The notes beneath the pieces were generated by a model. It saw nothing but the letters and a program-made list of their open reading frames with translations, was not told the DNA's origin and made no database searches. This document shows positions 15,246-21,950 of a stretch of DNA of 24,860 bases, in pieces. Positions within the stretch are counted from its first letter, which is position 1, and each line of letters begins with the position of its first letter. The translations under genes and the position numbers were made by a program. The stretch covers positions 1 to 24,860 of the forward strand of contig JAEZKX010000030.1 of NCBI GenBank assembly GCA_023436025.1, in the 5' to 3' direction. The stretch is from Pseudomonadota bacterium (GTDB lineage Bacteria; Pseudomonadota; Gammaproteobacteria; Burkholderiales; Burkholderiaceae_C).

Positions 15246-15327
15246 GGCGCGAGGCTCCTATGTGTCGAAGTTCGGATCCACGCAAGCGCCGTGCCACCGT
15301 CGTGTATGCGGAATTGCGCAAGCCTGG

Positions 15328-15410
15328 TGCGCACAAGACGCAATCTTGTGTCCAATTCAGTGCAGGGTTTGTGCACAGATCGGCATGCGGTGCATCGCGG
15401 GCAGGCACGG
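15328..15410. promoter_or_regulatory. Control region upstream of the ABC ATPase gene, copy 2 of the shared leader module, with a perfect dyad
   Basis: Blocks shared with 13278-13343 in the same order are TGCGCACA (15328-15335), AATCTTGTGTCCA (15342-15354), GGGTTTGTGC (15365-15374), GCATGC (15383-15388) and GGCACGG (15404-15410). Inside it, CACAAGA (15332-15338) and TCTTGTG (15344-15350) form a perfect 7-5-7 inverted repeat, the size of a GntR-family operator. It lies between the divergent binding-protein and ATPase genes and could control both. Confidence 0.55.
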
Positions 15411-15429
15411 TTCTTGAAAGACACCGTGC
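15405..15429 (+). promoter_or_regulatory. Hairpin abutting the start codon of the ABC ATPase gene
   Basis: GCACGGT (15405-15411) and ACCGTGC (15423-15429) are exact 7-nt inverted arms around an 11-nt loop. The loop holds the only ribosome-binding-like bases (GAAAG). The right arm ends directly at the ATG (15430), so in mRNA it could hide the start region, or as DNA serve as an operator. Confidence 0.4.
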
Positions 15430-16524
15430 ATGAATCCAAGCTACAGTTCTGGCCTGCCGGTCCGCCTTGCCGGCGTTCAACACCGTTATGGCGACGCCGT
15501 GGCCGTCGCCGATGTCGACCTGCTCGTGCAAGCCGGTGAACTCGTCGCCCTGCTCGGTCCCAGTGGCTGCGGCAAGACCACGCTCCTGCGCATCGTCGCC
15601 GGCCTGCTGCGCCAGACGCACGGCCAGGTCCACATCGGTGACCGCGTCGTCGACGACCTTCCCACGCCGCAGCGCGGCGTGGGCATCGTGTTCCAGAACT
15701 ACGCGCTCTTCCCGCACATGGACGTGCGCGCCAATGTGGGCTACGGCCTGCGCGCCCGGGGTGAAGCCGCAGACCGCATCGACGCCACCGTGGACCGCAT
15801 GCTGGACCTGGTGCAGATGCGCAAGTTCGCGCACCGCCGGCCGCGCGAACTCTCCGGCGGCCAGCAGCAGCGCGTGGCGCTCGCCCGTACGTTGGCAGTG
15901 CAGCCGCGCGTGCTGCTGCTCGACGAGCCCTTCGCTGCCCTGGACAAGAACCTGCGGCTGGACATGCAGATCGAGATCCGCCGTATCCAGCGCGAGCTGG
16001 GCATCACCACGCTGCTGGTCACCCACGACCAGGAGGAGGCGATGTCGATGGCCGACCGCATCGCGGTGATGAACGCCGGCCGCGTCGAGCAGTTCGACCG
16101 GCCCGAAGCCGTGTACGACTGGCCCGGCACGCGCTTCGTCGCCGGCTTCATCGGCACCGCCAACCTGCTGCCCGGCCGGCTGCGTCGCGAGGGCCGGGGC
16201 TTCGCGCTCAACTGCGACGCCGGAGGCACGCTCACCCTCGCCGCCGCGGCGCCTTGCTCGCGCGAGGGCGCGGCCGTGCTGTCGGTGCGCCCGGAGCACC
16301 TCGCTTTCGGTTCGGCAGGCGGCAGCGGTCCGCAGGCCACGGTCTCGATGGTGGTTCCGCTCGGCCCGCAGCTGGTGTACGAGCTGGCGCTCGCCGACGG
16401 CGGCAGCGTCAAGGTCACCGTCCCGCGCCACGGCGAAGATGCCCGCGTGCAGGCCGGCGAGCGCGTGGCGCTGCGCCTGCGCGATGGCGCGCCAGCGGCG
16501 GTGTTCCTGCCGGAGGTGGCATGA
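15430..16524 (+). CDS. ABC transporter ATP-binding protein, polyamine-type (PotA-like)
   Basis: A 364-aa ATPase of an importer. Walker A is GPSGCGKTT (43-51), the Q-loop glutamine is Q89 (VFQNYALFPH), the signature is LSGGQQQ (141-147), Walker B is VLLLDEP (161-167) and the H-loop is VTHDQEEAM. A C-terminal TOBE-type regulatory domain follows at about 275-360 (VRPEHLAF), as in PotA and other CUT1/polyamine-type ATPases. It overlaps the first permease by 4 nt (ATGA) and heads the plus-strand transporter operon, divergent from its binding protein. All catalytic motifs are intact. Confidence 0.94.
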   Translation: MNPSYSSGLPVRLAGVQHRYGDAVAVADVDLLVQAGELVALLGPSGCGKTTLLRIVAGLLRQTHGQVHIGDRVVDDLPTPQRGVGIVFQNYALFPHMDVRANVGYGLRARGEAADRIDATVDRMLDLVQMRKFAHRRPRELSGGQQQRVALARTLAVQPRVLLLDEPFAALDKNLRLDMQIEIRRIQRELGITTLLVTHDQEEAMSMADRIAVMNAGRVEQFDRPEAVYDWPGTRFVAGFIGTANLLPGRLRREGRGFALNCDAGGTLTLAAAAPCSREGAAVLSVRPEHLAFGSAGGSGPQATVSMVVPLGPQLVYELALADGGSVKVTVPRHGEDARVQAGERVALRLRDGAPAAVFLPEVA

Positions 16525-17387
16525 GCGGCGCCGCGGCCGTGGTCCCGGGCCAGCGTCGCGGCGGCCTGCTGCTGGCCTTGCCGCTGGGCATCTTCTTCGC
16601 CGTCTTCGTGGTGGTGCCCCTGCTGCTGCTGGTGGCAGTCAGCCTCTACGCCGACGCCGAGATGACCCACTTCGGCTTCGAGCAGTACCAGCGCTTCTTC
16701 GGCGACGCCTTCAACCGCAGCGTCCTGCTGCAGACCCTGTGGCTGGGCGTCAAGGTCACGGCGCTGGCGCTGGTCCTGGGCTTTCCGCTCGCCTACGCGT
16801 ACACGCTGGCGCCGCCGCGCTGGCAGTCGCTGCTGATGCTGCTGATCGTGCTGCCGCTGCTGACCAGCGCGGTGGTGCGCACCTTCGCCTGGGTGGTGAT
16901 CCTGGGCCGCCAGGGCATCATCAACGAAAGCCTGCTGGCGCTCGGATGGATCGCCGAGCCGCTGCGCCTGCTCTACACGCCCGGCGCGATGGTGATCGCG
17001 GTGGCGCAGATCGAACTGCCGCTGATGGCGCTGCCCGTCATCACCGCGCTCATGAACATCGACCCGAACCTGCGGCAGGCCTCGCTGGCCCTCGGCGCCG
17101 GCCACTGGCGAACGCTCTTCAAGGTGACGCTGCCGCTGGCCGTGCCCGGGCTGCTGGCAGGTTCGCTGCTGGTGTTCGCATCGAGCGTGAGCGCCTTCGT
17201 CACCCAGACCCTGGTGGGCGGCGGCCAGCAGATGCTGATGCCGTTCTACATGTACCAGCAGGCCATCCAGGCCAACAACTATCCGTTCGCCGCCGCCATC
17301 GCCGTCACTCTGCTGGTCGCCGTCATGGCCGTGGTGATGCTGATCAACCTCGTCGGCCGCCGTGCCAAGGGATTCGTCCATGCCTGA
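16521..17387 (+). CDS. ABC transporter permease 1 (PotB/PotH-like)
   Basis: A 288-aa inner-membrane protein with about six hydrophobic segments, the first at about residues 16-42. The EAA-type cytoplasmic loop that docks with the ATPase is visible at about 187-206 (QASLALGAGHWRTLFKVTLP). The frame is open upstream, but the ATG overlapping the ATPase stop codon (ATGA) gives the natural length. It pairs with the next gene to form a heterodimeric pore, as in polyamine and spermidine/putrescine-type importers. Confidence 0.93.
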   Translation: MSGAAAVVPGQRRGGLLLALPLGIFFAVFVVVPLLLLVAVSLYADAEMTHFGFEQYQRFFGDAFNRSVLLQTLWLGVKVTALALVLGFPLAYAYTLAPPRWQSLLMLLIVLPLLTSAVVRTFAWVVILGRQGIINESLLALGWIAEPLRLLYTPGAMVIAVAQIELPLMALPVITALMNIDPNLRQASLALGAGHWRTLFKVTLPLAVPGLLAGSLLVFASSVSAFVTQTLVGGGQQMLMPFYMYQQAIQANNYPFAAAIAVTLLVAVMAVVMLINLVGRRAKGFVHA

Positions 17388-18249
17388 AGCTTCCGTCCTG
17401 ACCGCGGCCCTGCCGGCCGCCACCCACCGGGCGCGCGAGTCCGCGCGCTCCGCCTGGGAGCGCCGCAGCTTCGGCACCGCCATGAAACTGCTGGCCGGGC
17501 TGTCTGCCTTGCTCCTGCTCGCACCCACGGTGGTGGTGCTCATCACCTCCTTCACCAGTGGCTTCTCGCTGAAGTTCCCGCCGCCGGGCTACTCGATGCG
17601 CTGGTACGAGGCGCTGTGGAACGACTCGCCGGAGCTGATCGATGCGCTGTTGCTGTCGCTCAAGGTCGCGGCCATCGCCTGCAGCGTGTCCACGGTGCTG
17701 GCGCTGGCCGCGGCAATGGCGCTGGCGCGGCGGCGCGAAGCCTGGGCCCGCGCGATCGAGGCCCTGTTCCTGTCGCCGCTGATGCTGCCGACGCTCGCCC
17801 TCGGCCTGGCCTTGCTGATGCTGTTCAACCTGGCTGGCACCGGCCTGAGCTTCTGGACGCTGGTGGCCGGCCACGTCGCGATCACCGCGCCCTACGTGTT
17901 CCGCACGACGGCGGCGAGCCTGGTGCAGATGGACCCGGCGCTGCTGGAGAGCGCGCGCAGCCTGGGCGCCGGCCCGCTGTTCGCCTTCCGCACCGTCACG
18001 TTACCGCTGGTGTTCCGTGGCCTGGCCGCCGGCGCCTTCATCGGCTTCATGTACTCGTTCGACAACGTGGCGGTGAGCCTGTTCCTTTCGGACGCGCGCT
18101 CGGAGGTGCTGCCGATCCGCATGTGGCACATCATCGAGAGCAATCTCGACGTGCGCGCCGCCGCCTTGTCGGGGGTGCTGATCGCCGGCACGCTGGTGCT
18201 GATGCTGGTGATGGAGCGCGTGGCCGGCATCTCGCGCCACCTGAAATGA
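17380..18249 (+). CDS. ABC transporter permease 2 (PotC/PotI-like)
   Basis: A 289-aa inner-membrane protein. An N-terminal soluble stretch of about 30 residues is followed by about six transmembrane segments. The periplasmic loop FSLKFPPPGYSMRWYEAL is characteristic of PotC/PotI-type permeases, and the EAA loop lies at about 190-210 (ESARSLGAGPLFAFRTVTLPL). ATG at 17380 is preferred: AAGGG lies about 9 nt upstream and it overlaps the previous gene by 8 nt. An in-frame GTG at 17362 is an alternative. The gene ends 20 bp before the convergent deaminase gene; I see no hairpin in that gap. Confidence 0.93.
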   Translation: MPEASVLTAALPAATHRARESARSAWERRSFGTAMKLLAGLSALLLLAPTVVVLITSFTSGFSLKFPPPGYSMRWYEALWNDSPELIDALLLSLKVAAIACSVSTVLALAAAMALARRREAWARAIEALFLSPLMLPTLALGLALLMLFNLAGTGLSFWTLVAGHVAITAPYVFRTTAASLVQMDPALLESARSLGAGPLFAFRTVTLPLVFRGLAAGAFIGFMYSFDNVAVSLFLSDARSEVLPIRMWHIIESNLDVRAAALSGVLIAGTLVLMLVMERVAGISRHLK

Positions 18250-18269
18250 CGCGAGCCTGCCGTGCCGTT

Positions 18270-18731
18270 TCAGCCTGCGACGGAGTCGCGGCCCCAGCGC
18301 AGGCGCAGCGCGAGGCAGGGCGCCTCCAGCACGCCGCCGGCGACCTCCAGGGCATGGCCGGTCATGGCGCAATGCGCCTCGACCGAGTAGGAGCCCAGGT
18401 CGCTGCGGCGCAGCTTGGCGTGCCGCAGCGCCAGCACCAGCCGCGTGATGCCCGCCAGCTGCAGCGCGCCCGCGCACATGGGGCAGGGCTCCATCGTGCA
18501 ATACAGCGTGGCGCCGTGCGTGGCCTGCGGCCCGTGCGCTGCCACGGCGCGACGGATCGCGTCGGGTTCGGCGTGCAGCAGCAAGTCGCCCTCGCTCACC
18601 TGCCGGTTGCTGCCGACGCCAAGAAGCTGCCCGTCTTTCACCACGACGGCCCCGGTGGGCCAGTCGCCGCGCGCGAATGCGTCTTCGGCTTCGGCCAGGG
18701 CCAGCGCCATCCAATGTTCATCTTTTTCCAT
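18270..18731 (-). CDS. Nucleoside/base deaminase of the cytidine-deoxycytidylate deaminase family
   Basis: A 153-aa zinc-dependent deaminase. The zinc/catalytic motif is HAEPDAI (H53 ligand, E55 proton shuttle) and the second ligand pair is C83/C86 in EPCPMCAGAL. The strand GAVVVKDGQLLGVGSN matches guanine/cytosine deaminases and tRNA adenosine deaminases. The usual HAEMxAI has proline instead of methionine here. Length and context favour a free-base or small-heterocycle deaminase over TadA, which is normally elsewhere. The start at 18731 leaves only 17 bp to the divergent amidohydrolase start; M8 (18710) is a possible alternative. It probably removes an exocyclic amino group from the imported compound. 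Confidence 0.88.
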   Translation of the reverse strand: MEKDEHWMALALAEAEDAFARGDWPTGAVVVKDGQLLGVGSNRQVSEGDLLLHAEPDAIRRAVAAHGPQATHGATLYCTMEPCPMCAGALQLAGITRLVLALRHAKLRRSDLGSYSVEAHCAMTGHALEVAGGVLEAPCLALRLRWGRDSVAG

Positions 18732-18734
18732 GCC

Positions 18735-18740
18735 AAGGAG
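18735..18740 (+). promoter_or_regulatory. Strong ribosome-binding site of the second amidohydrolase
   Basis: AAGGAG sits 8 nt before the ATG at 18749 and fixes this start, although the frame is open upstream to 18677. It occupies a third of the 17-bp divergent gap, so the promoter for this gene must lie inside the deaminase coding region. Confidence 0.8.
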
Positions 18741-18748
18741 TTAGCACG

Positions 18749-20251
18749 ATGAGTGCCACGCTGCTGCGCGGATGCACCGCGCTGTTGGGGCGCCAGCTGC
18801 GCCATTCCCGCGATCCCCTCGACATCCTGGTGGAGGATGGTCGCATCGCGGCCATCGCTCCCGCGGGATCGCTGCAGGCCAGCCGCATCATCGACCTGCC
18901 TGGTCGGCTGGTGGTGCCCGGCCTGGTCAACGGCCACCAGCATTCGCACGAGCACTTCCAGCGCGGGCGCACCGAGAACCTGCCGCTGGAGCTGTGGATG
19001 CACCTGGTGCGCACCCGCATCCCGGTGCCGCTGACGCCGCGCCAGGTCTACTTGCGCACGCTGATCGGCGGCATCGAGGCGCTGCGCACCGGCTGCACCA
19101 CCATCGTCGATGACATGGCGCTCGGCGGCGCCATCGACGACGAGCGCATCGAGGCGGTGCTGCAGGCCTACGACGACATCGGCGTGCGCGCGCTGCTCGG
19201 CTTCGCGATGATGGACAAGCCCATCGTCGACAACTTTCCCTTCGTGGCCGACCACGTGCCGGCCGAACTCGCAGCCGAACTGCGCAACGCGCCGCGGCCC
19301 ACCGGCGCGGCGCAGCTGGACCTGGTGCGCAGGCTGGCGCGCGAGCGCCATCCGCACCAGAGGCGCGTCGGCGTGCTGGCGTCGGTGTCGGCGCCGCAAC
19401 GCGCCACCCGCGAGTTCCTGATGCAGGTGCGCGGCCTGGCCGACGAACTGGCGCTGCCCGTCATCAGCCACGTGCAGGAGACGCGGCTGCAGGTGGTCAC
19501 CGGCCAGCTGTTCTTCGGCAAGCCGATGGTGGAGTACCTGGCCGAGATCGGCTTCCTCAAGCCGGCCACCAGCCTGATCCACGCGGTGTGGCTGAATCCG
19601 CGCGAGATCGCGGCACTGGCGGACACCGGAGCGACGGCGCAGCACAACCCCTGGAGCAACCTGTTGCTCGGCTCCGGCGTGCAGCCGGTGCGCGAGCTGC
19701 TGGAGGCGGGCGTCAACGTGAGCCTGGGCTCCGACGGTTCCTGTTCCACGGTGACCACCAACATGCTGCAGGTGCTGGGCGCGGCCGCAGGCGTGGCCAA
19801 GCTGCGCGGCGACGACCCGGCCCGGTGGCTGTCGGCGCGTGAAACCCTGCAGGCCGGCACCGCCGGCGGCGCCCGCGCGCTCGGCTTCGGTGACGGCCTC
19901 GGGGTACTGCAGGTCGGCGCGCGCGCGGACCTCGTGGCCTACCGCACCGACACCGTGACCTTCACCCCGCTGACCGACCCGGTGCGGCAGCTGGTCTATG
20001 CAGAGCGTGGCGCCGGCCTCGACCTGGTGCTGGTGGATGGCGAGCCGGTGCTGCAAGGCGGCAAGCTGGCGCGTATCGACGAGGCGGCCATCCTGGCCGA
20101 GATCGCGTCGGAGTACCGCGACCTCGCCGACCAGTACACGCGCGCCGAGGCATCGGTTGCACCCATCCTCGAGGCCATGGAGGCAATCTACCGCCGCAGC
20201 CTCGCCCAGGCCATTCCGGCCGACACCTATCCCGCGCGCCTTCCCGCCTGA
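18749..20251 (+). CDS. Amidohydrolase, 8-oxoguanine deaminase / ATZ-TRZ-like
   Basis: A 500-aa metal-dependent hydrolase. Visible residues are H63 and H65 (NGHQHSHEHF, the HxH metal motif), H241 and E244 (ISHVQET, metal ligand and catalytic glutamate), H278 (LIHAVW) and D329 (LGSDGSCS). This complete set is typical of deaminases of guanine-like rings, S-adenosylhomocysteine/methylthioadenosine and triazines. Unlike the amidohydrolase at 7475-8836, the catalytic glutamate is retained. It is longer than the usual 440-460 aa, with a C-terminal extension of about 50 residues (EYRDLADQYTRAEASVAPIL). It leads a plus-strand run with the PuuE-like and racemase-like genes. The exact substrate is unknown. 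Confidence 0.9.
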   Translation: MSATLLRGCTALLGRQLRHSRDPLDILVEDGRIAAIAPAGSLQASRIIDLPGRLVVPGLVNGHQHSHEHFQRGRTENLPLELWMHLVRTRIPVPLTPRQVYLRTLIGGIEALRTGCTTIVDDMALGGAIDDERIEAVLQAYDDIGVRALLGFAMMDKPIVDNFPFVADHVPAELAAELRNAPRPTGAAQLDLVRRLARERHPHQRRVGVLASVSAPQRATREFLMQVRGLADELALPVISHVQETRLQVVTGQLFFGKPMVEYLAEIGFLKPATSLIHAVWLNPREIAALADTGATAQHNPWSNLLLGSGVQPVRELLEAGVNVSLGSDGSCSTVTTNMLQVLGAAAGVAKLRGDDPARWLSARETLQAGTAGGARALGFGDGLGVLQVGARADLVAYRTDTVTFTPLTDPVRQLVYAERGAGLDLVLVDGEPVLQGGKLARIDEAAILAEIASEYRDLADQYTRAEASVAPILEAMEAIYRRSLAQAIPADTYPARLPA

Positions 20252-20271
20252 TGCCACCCACTGGAGAATCC

Positions 20272-21171
20272 ATGCCCCGCGACCTTGCCGGCTACCGCTG
20301 GCGGTATCCCGATTTCCGCTGGCCGGGCCATGCCGGCCTGGCCGTGTCCTTCGTGCTCAACGTGGAGGAAGGCGCCGAGCTGGCCCTGTCGTCCGGCGAC
20401 GAGCGCAACGAGGCTCGGCACGAAGTGAACCACGAGGTCGTCGGCGCGCCCGACCTGTGCATGGAAAGCCACTTCGAGTACGGCGCGCGCGTCGGCTACT
20501 GGCGCATCACGCGGCTGCTGATGGAAGCGGGCCTGCCGCTCACGCTCAATGCCTGCGCCCGCGCGCTGGAGGCCACGCCCTGGATCGCCACCGACGCCGC
20601 GCAGCAGGGCTTCGAGGTCTGCTGCCACGGCTGGCGCTGGGAGTCGCATGCCGGCATGGAGGAGGCGCACGAGCGCGCGCTGATCGCGCGCAGCCTGGAG
20701 ACCATCCGGCGCCTGCACGGCAAGGCGCCGGTCGGCTGGCACACCAAGTCGTCGGCGTCCGTCAACACGCGCCGGCTGCTGGTGGAGCACGGCGGCATCC
20801 TCTACGACAGCGATGCCTACAACGACGACCTGCCGTACTGGACGCGCGTGGGCGGGCGCCCGCACGTGGTGCTGCCGTATGCCTTCGACACCAACGACAT
20901 GCGCTTCTTCGACAGCTTCTCGTACGTGCGTGGCGCCGACTTCGCCGACTACGCGATCGACGCCTTCGACACGCTGCTGCGTGAATCGCGGGATGCGCCA
21001 CGCATGATGTCCATCGGCCTGCACACGCGCATCATCGGCCGGCCCGGGCGCATCGGCGGGCTGCGGGCCTTCGTCGACCATGTGCGCCAGCGCACCGGCG
21101 CCTGGGTCGCCACGCGCGAGCAGATCGCGCGGCACTTCATGCAGGCCTGCCCCGTGCCGGAGGCGCCGTGA
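20272..21171 (+). CDS. PuuE-like allantoinase, polysaccharide deacetylase (NodB) fold
   Basis: A 299-aa protein resembling the metal-independent allantoinase PuuE, which opens the hydantoin ring of allantoin. Matches to the family as I know it: RDLAGY at the N-terminus, VSFVLNVEEGAE, MESHFEYGARVGYWR, CCHGWRWE, LYDSDAYNDDLPYW, DTNDMRF and IGLHTRIIGRPGR. In PuuE a segment reads roughly GWYTGR-x-S-x-NTRRL; here it is GWHTKSSASVNTRRL, so the pocket may differ and the substrate may not be allantoin. The ATG at 20272 has GGAG 5 nt before it and is preferred over an ATG at 20251 touching the upstream stop. It overlaps the racemase-like gene by 4 nt. No other allantoin genes are nearby. Confidence 0.88.
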   Translation: MPRDLAGYRWRYPDFRWPGHAGLAVSFVLNVEEGAELALSSGDERNEARHEVNHEVVGAPDLCMESHFEYGARVGYWRITRLLMEAGLPLTLNACARALEATPWIATDAAQQGFEVCCHGWRWESHAGMEEAHERALIARSLETIRRLHGKAPVGWHTKSSASVNTRRLLVEHGGILYDSDAYNDDLPYWTRVGGRPHVVLPYAFDTNDMRFFDSFSYVRGADFADYAIDAFDTLLRESRDAPRMMSIGLHTRIIGRPGRIGGLRAFVDHVRQRTGAWVATREQIARHFMQACPVPEAP

Positions 21172-21920
21172 AGATCCTGCTGGTCAACCCGAACCTGACC
21201 GAGGCGGTCACCCAGCGCGTGCTGGAAGCGGCGCAGGCGGCTGCCCGCCCCGGCACCACGTTCGAAGCGGTCACCGGCTCCTTCGGCCCGGTGGTGATCG
21301 GCTCGCGCGCGGAGAACGCGCTGGCGGCGCACGGCGTCCTCGAACTGGTGGCCCGGCATGCACCGGGCTGCGATGCGGTCGTGCTTGCCGTGTCGCTCGA
21401 CACGGCGGCCTGGGCCTGCCGCGAACTGCTGCCCATTCCCGTGGTGGCCATGACCGAAGCGGCCCTGCACACCGCGGCGCTGCTGGCGCCGCGCTTCGCG
21501 GTACTGACCTACGGCAGGCGCCTGGTGCCGGTGTACCGCGAGCTGGTGGAGGGCTGCGGCCTGACCGGCCGCCTGAGCGGGATCGCGGCGGTGGAGGTGA
21601 CACCGCAGCAGACCTTCAGCGAGCCGGACCGCGTGCTCGCCGAAGTGCGCGCGGCAGCACTGGAACTGGTCGACCAAGGCGCCGAGGCCGTGGTGCTCGC
21701 CGGCGCCGCGATGGCGGCCATGGCACCGCGGCTGCAAGCCGACGTGCCGGTGCCGCTGCTCGATGGCGTCGCCTGCGCGGTGGGGCTGGTGGAGATGCTG
21801 GCGCACCAGCGCTGGCCCAAGGCGGGCGTCGGCAGCGTCAGCCCGACCGGCGGGCGGTCCGTGCGTGGCGTGAGCGCGGAGTTGCAGGCGCTGTTCACGG
21901 CCGGCAGCAGGGGCGCCTGA
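21168..21920 (+). CDS. Asp/Glu/hydantoin racemase-fold protein lacking the catalytic cysteines (second copy)
   Basis: A 250-aa protein of the Asp/Glu racemase superfamily, starting KILLVNPNLTEAVTQ and containing PVPLLDGVACAVGLVE. It parallels the protein at 8833-9612: both have TEAAL near residue 100 and VLAGA near 180. The two positions that carry cysteine in hydantoin/allantoin racemases are V75 (VLAVSLDTA) and G179 (VLAGAAM). The GTG start overlaps the PuuE-like stop (GTGA) and has GGAGG about 5 nt upstream. It is the last gene of the plus-strand run and probably acts on the product of the PuuE-like enzyme, or binds it. Confidence 0.87.
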   Translation: MKILLVNPNLTEAVTQRVLEAAQAAARPGTTFEAVTGSFGPVVIGSRAENALAAHGVLELVARHAPGCDAVVLAVSLDTAAWACRELLPIPVVAMTEAALHTAALLAPRFAVLTYGRRLVPVYRELVEGCGLTGRLSGIAAVEVTPQQTFSEPDRVLAEVRAAALELVDQGAEAVVLAGAAMAAMAPRLQADVPVPLLDGVACAVGLVEMLAHQRWPKAGVGSVSPTGGRSVRGVSAELQALFTAGSRGA

Positions 21921-21950
21921 GCGCGCGGGGCGCGCGGGGCGCGGGCGCGT

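Noticed and set aside
13900..16431. 843-codon minus-strand frame spanning the ABC operon and the binding-protein gene
   Set aside because: It is antisense to the conserved ATPase and out of frame with the binding protein; no conserved motif is present.
18638..20257. 539-codon minus-strand frame opposite the second amidohydrolase
   Set aside because: His/Gln/Arg/Gly-rich shadow of a gene with complete metal-binding motifs; no independent support.
21921..21950. GC-rich tandem repeat-like gap (GCGCGCGGGG twice) between convergent genes, considered as a terminator
   Set aside because: It has two short direct repeats but no convincing stem-loop or U-tract; probably simple GC bias.
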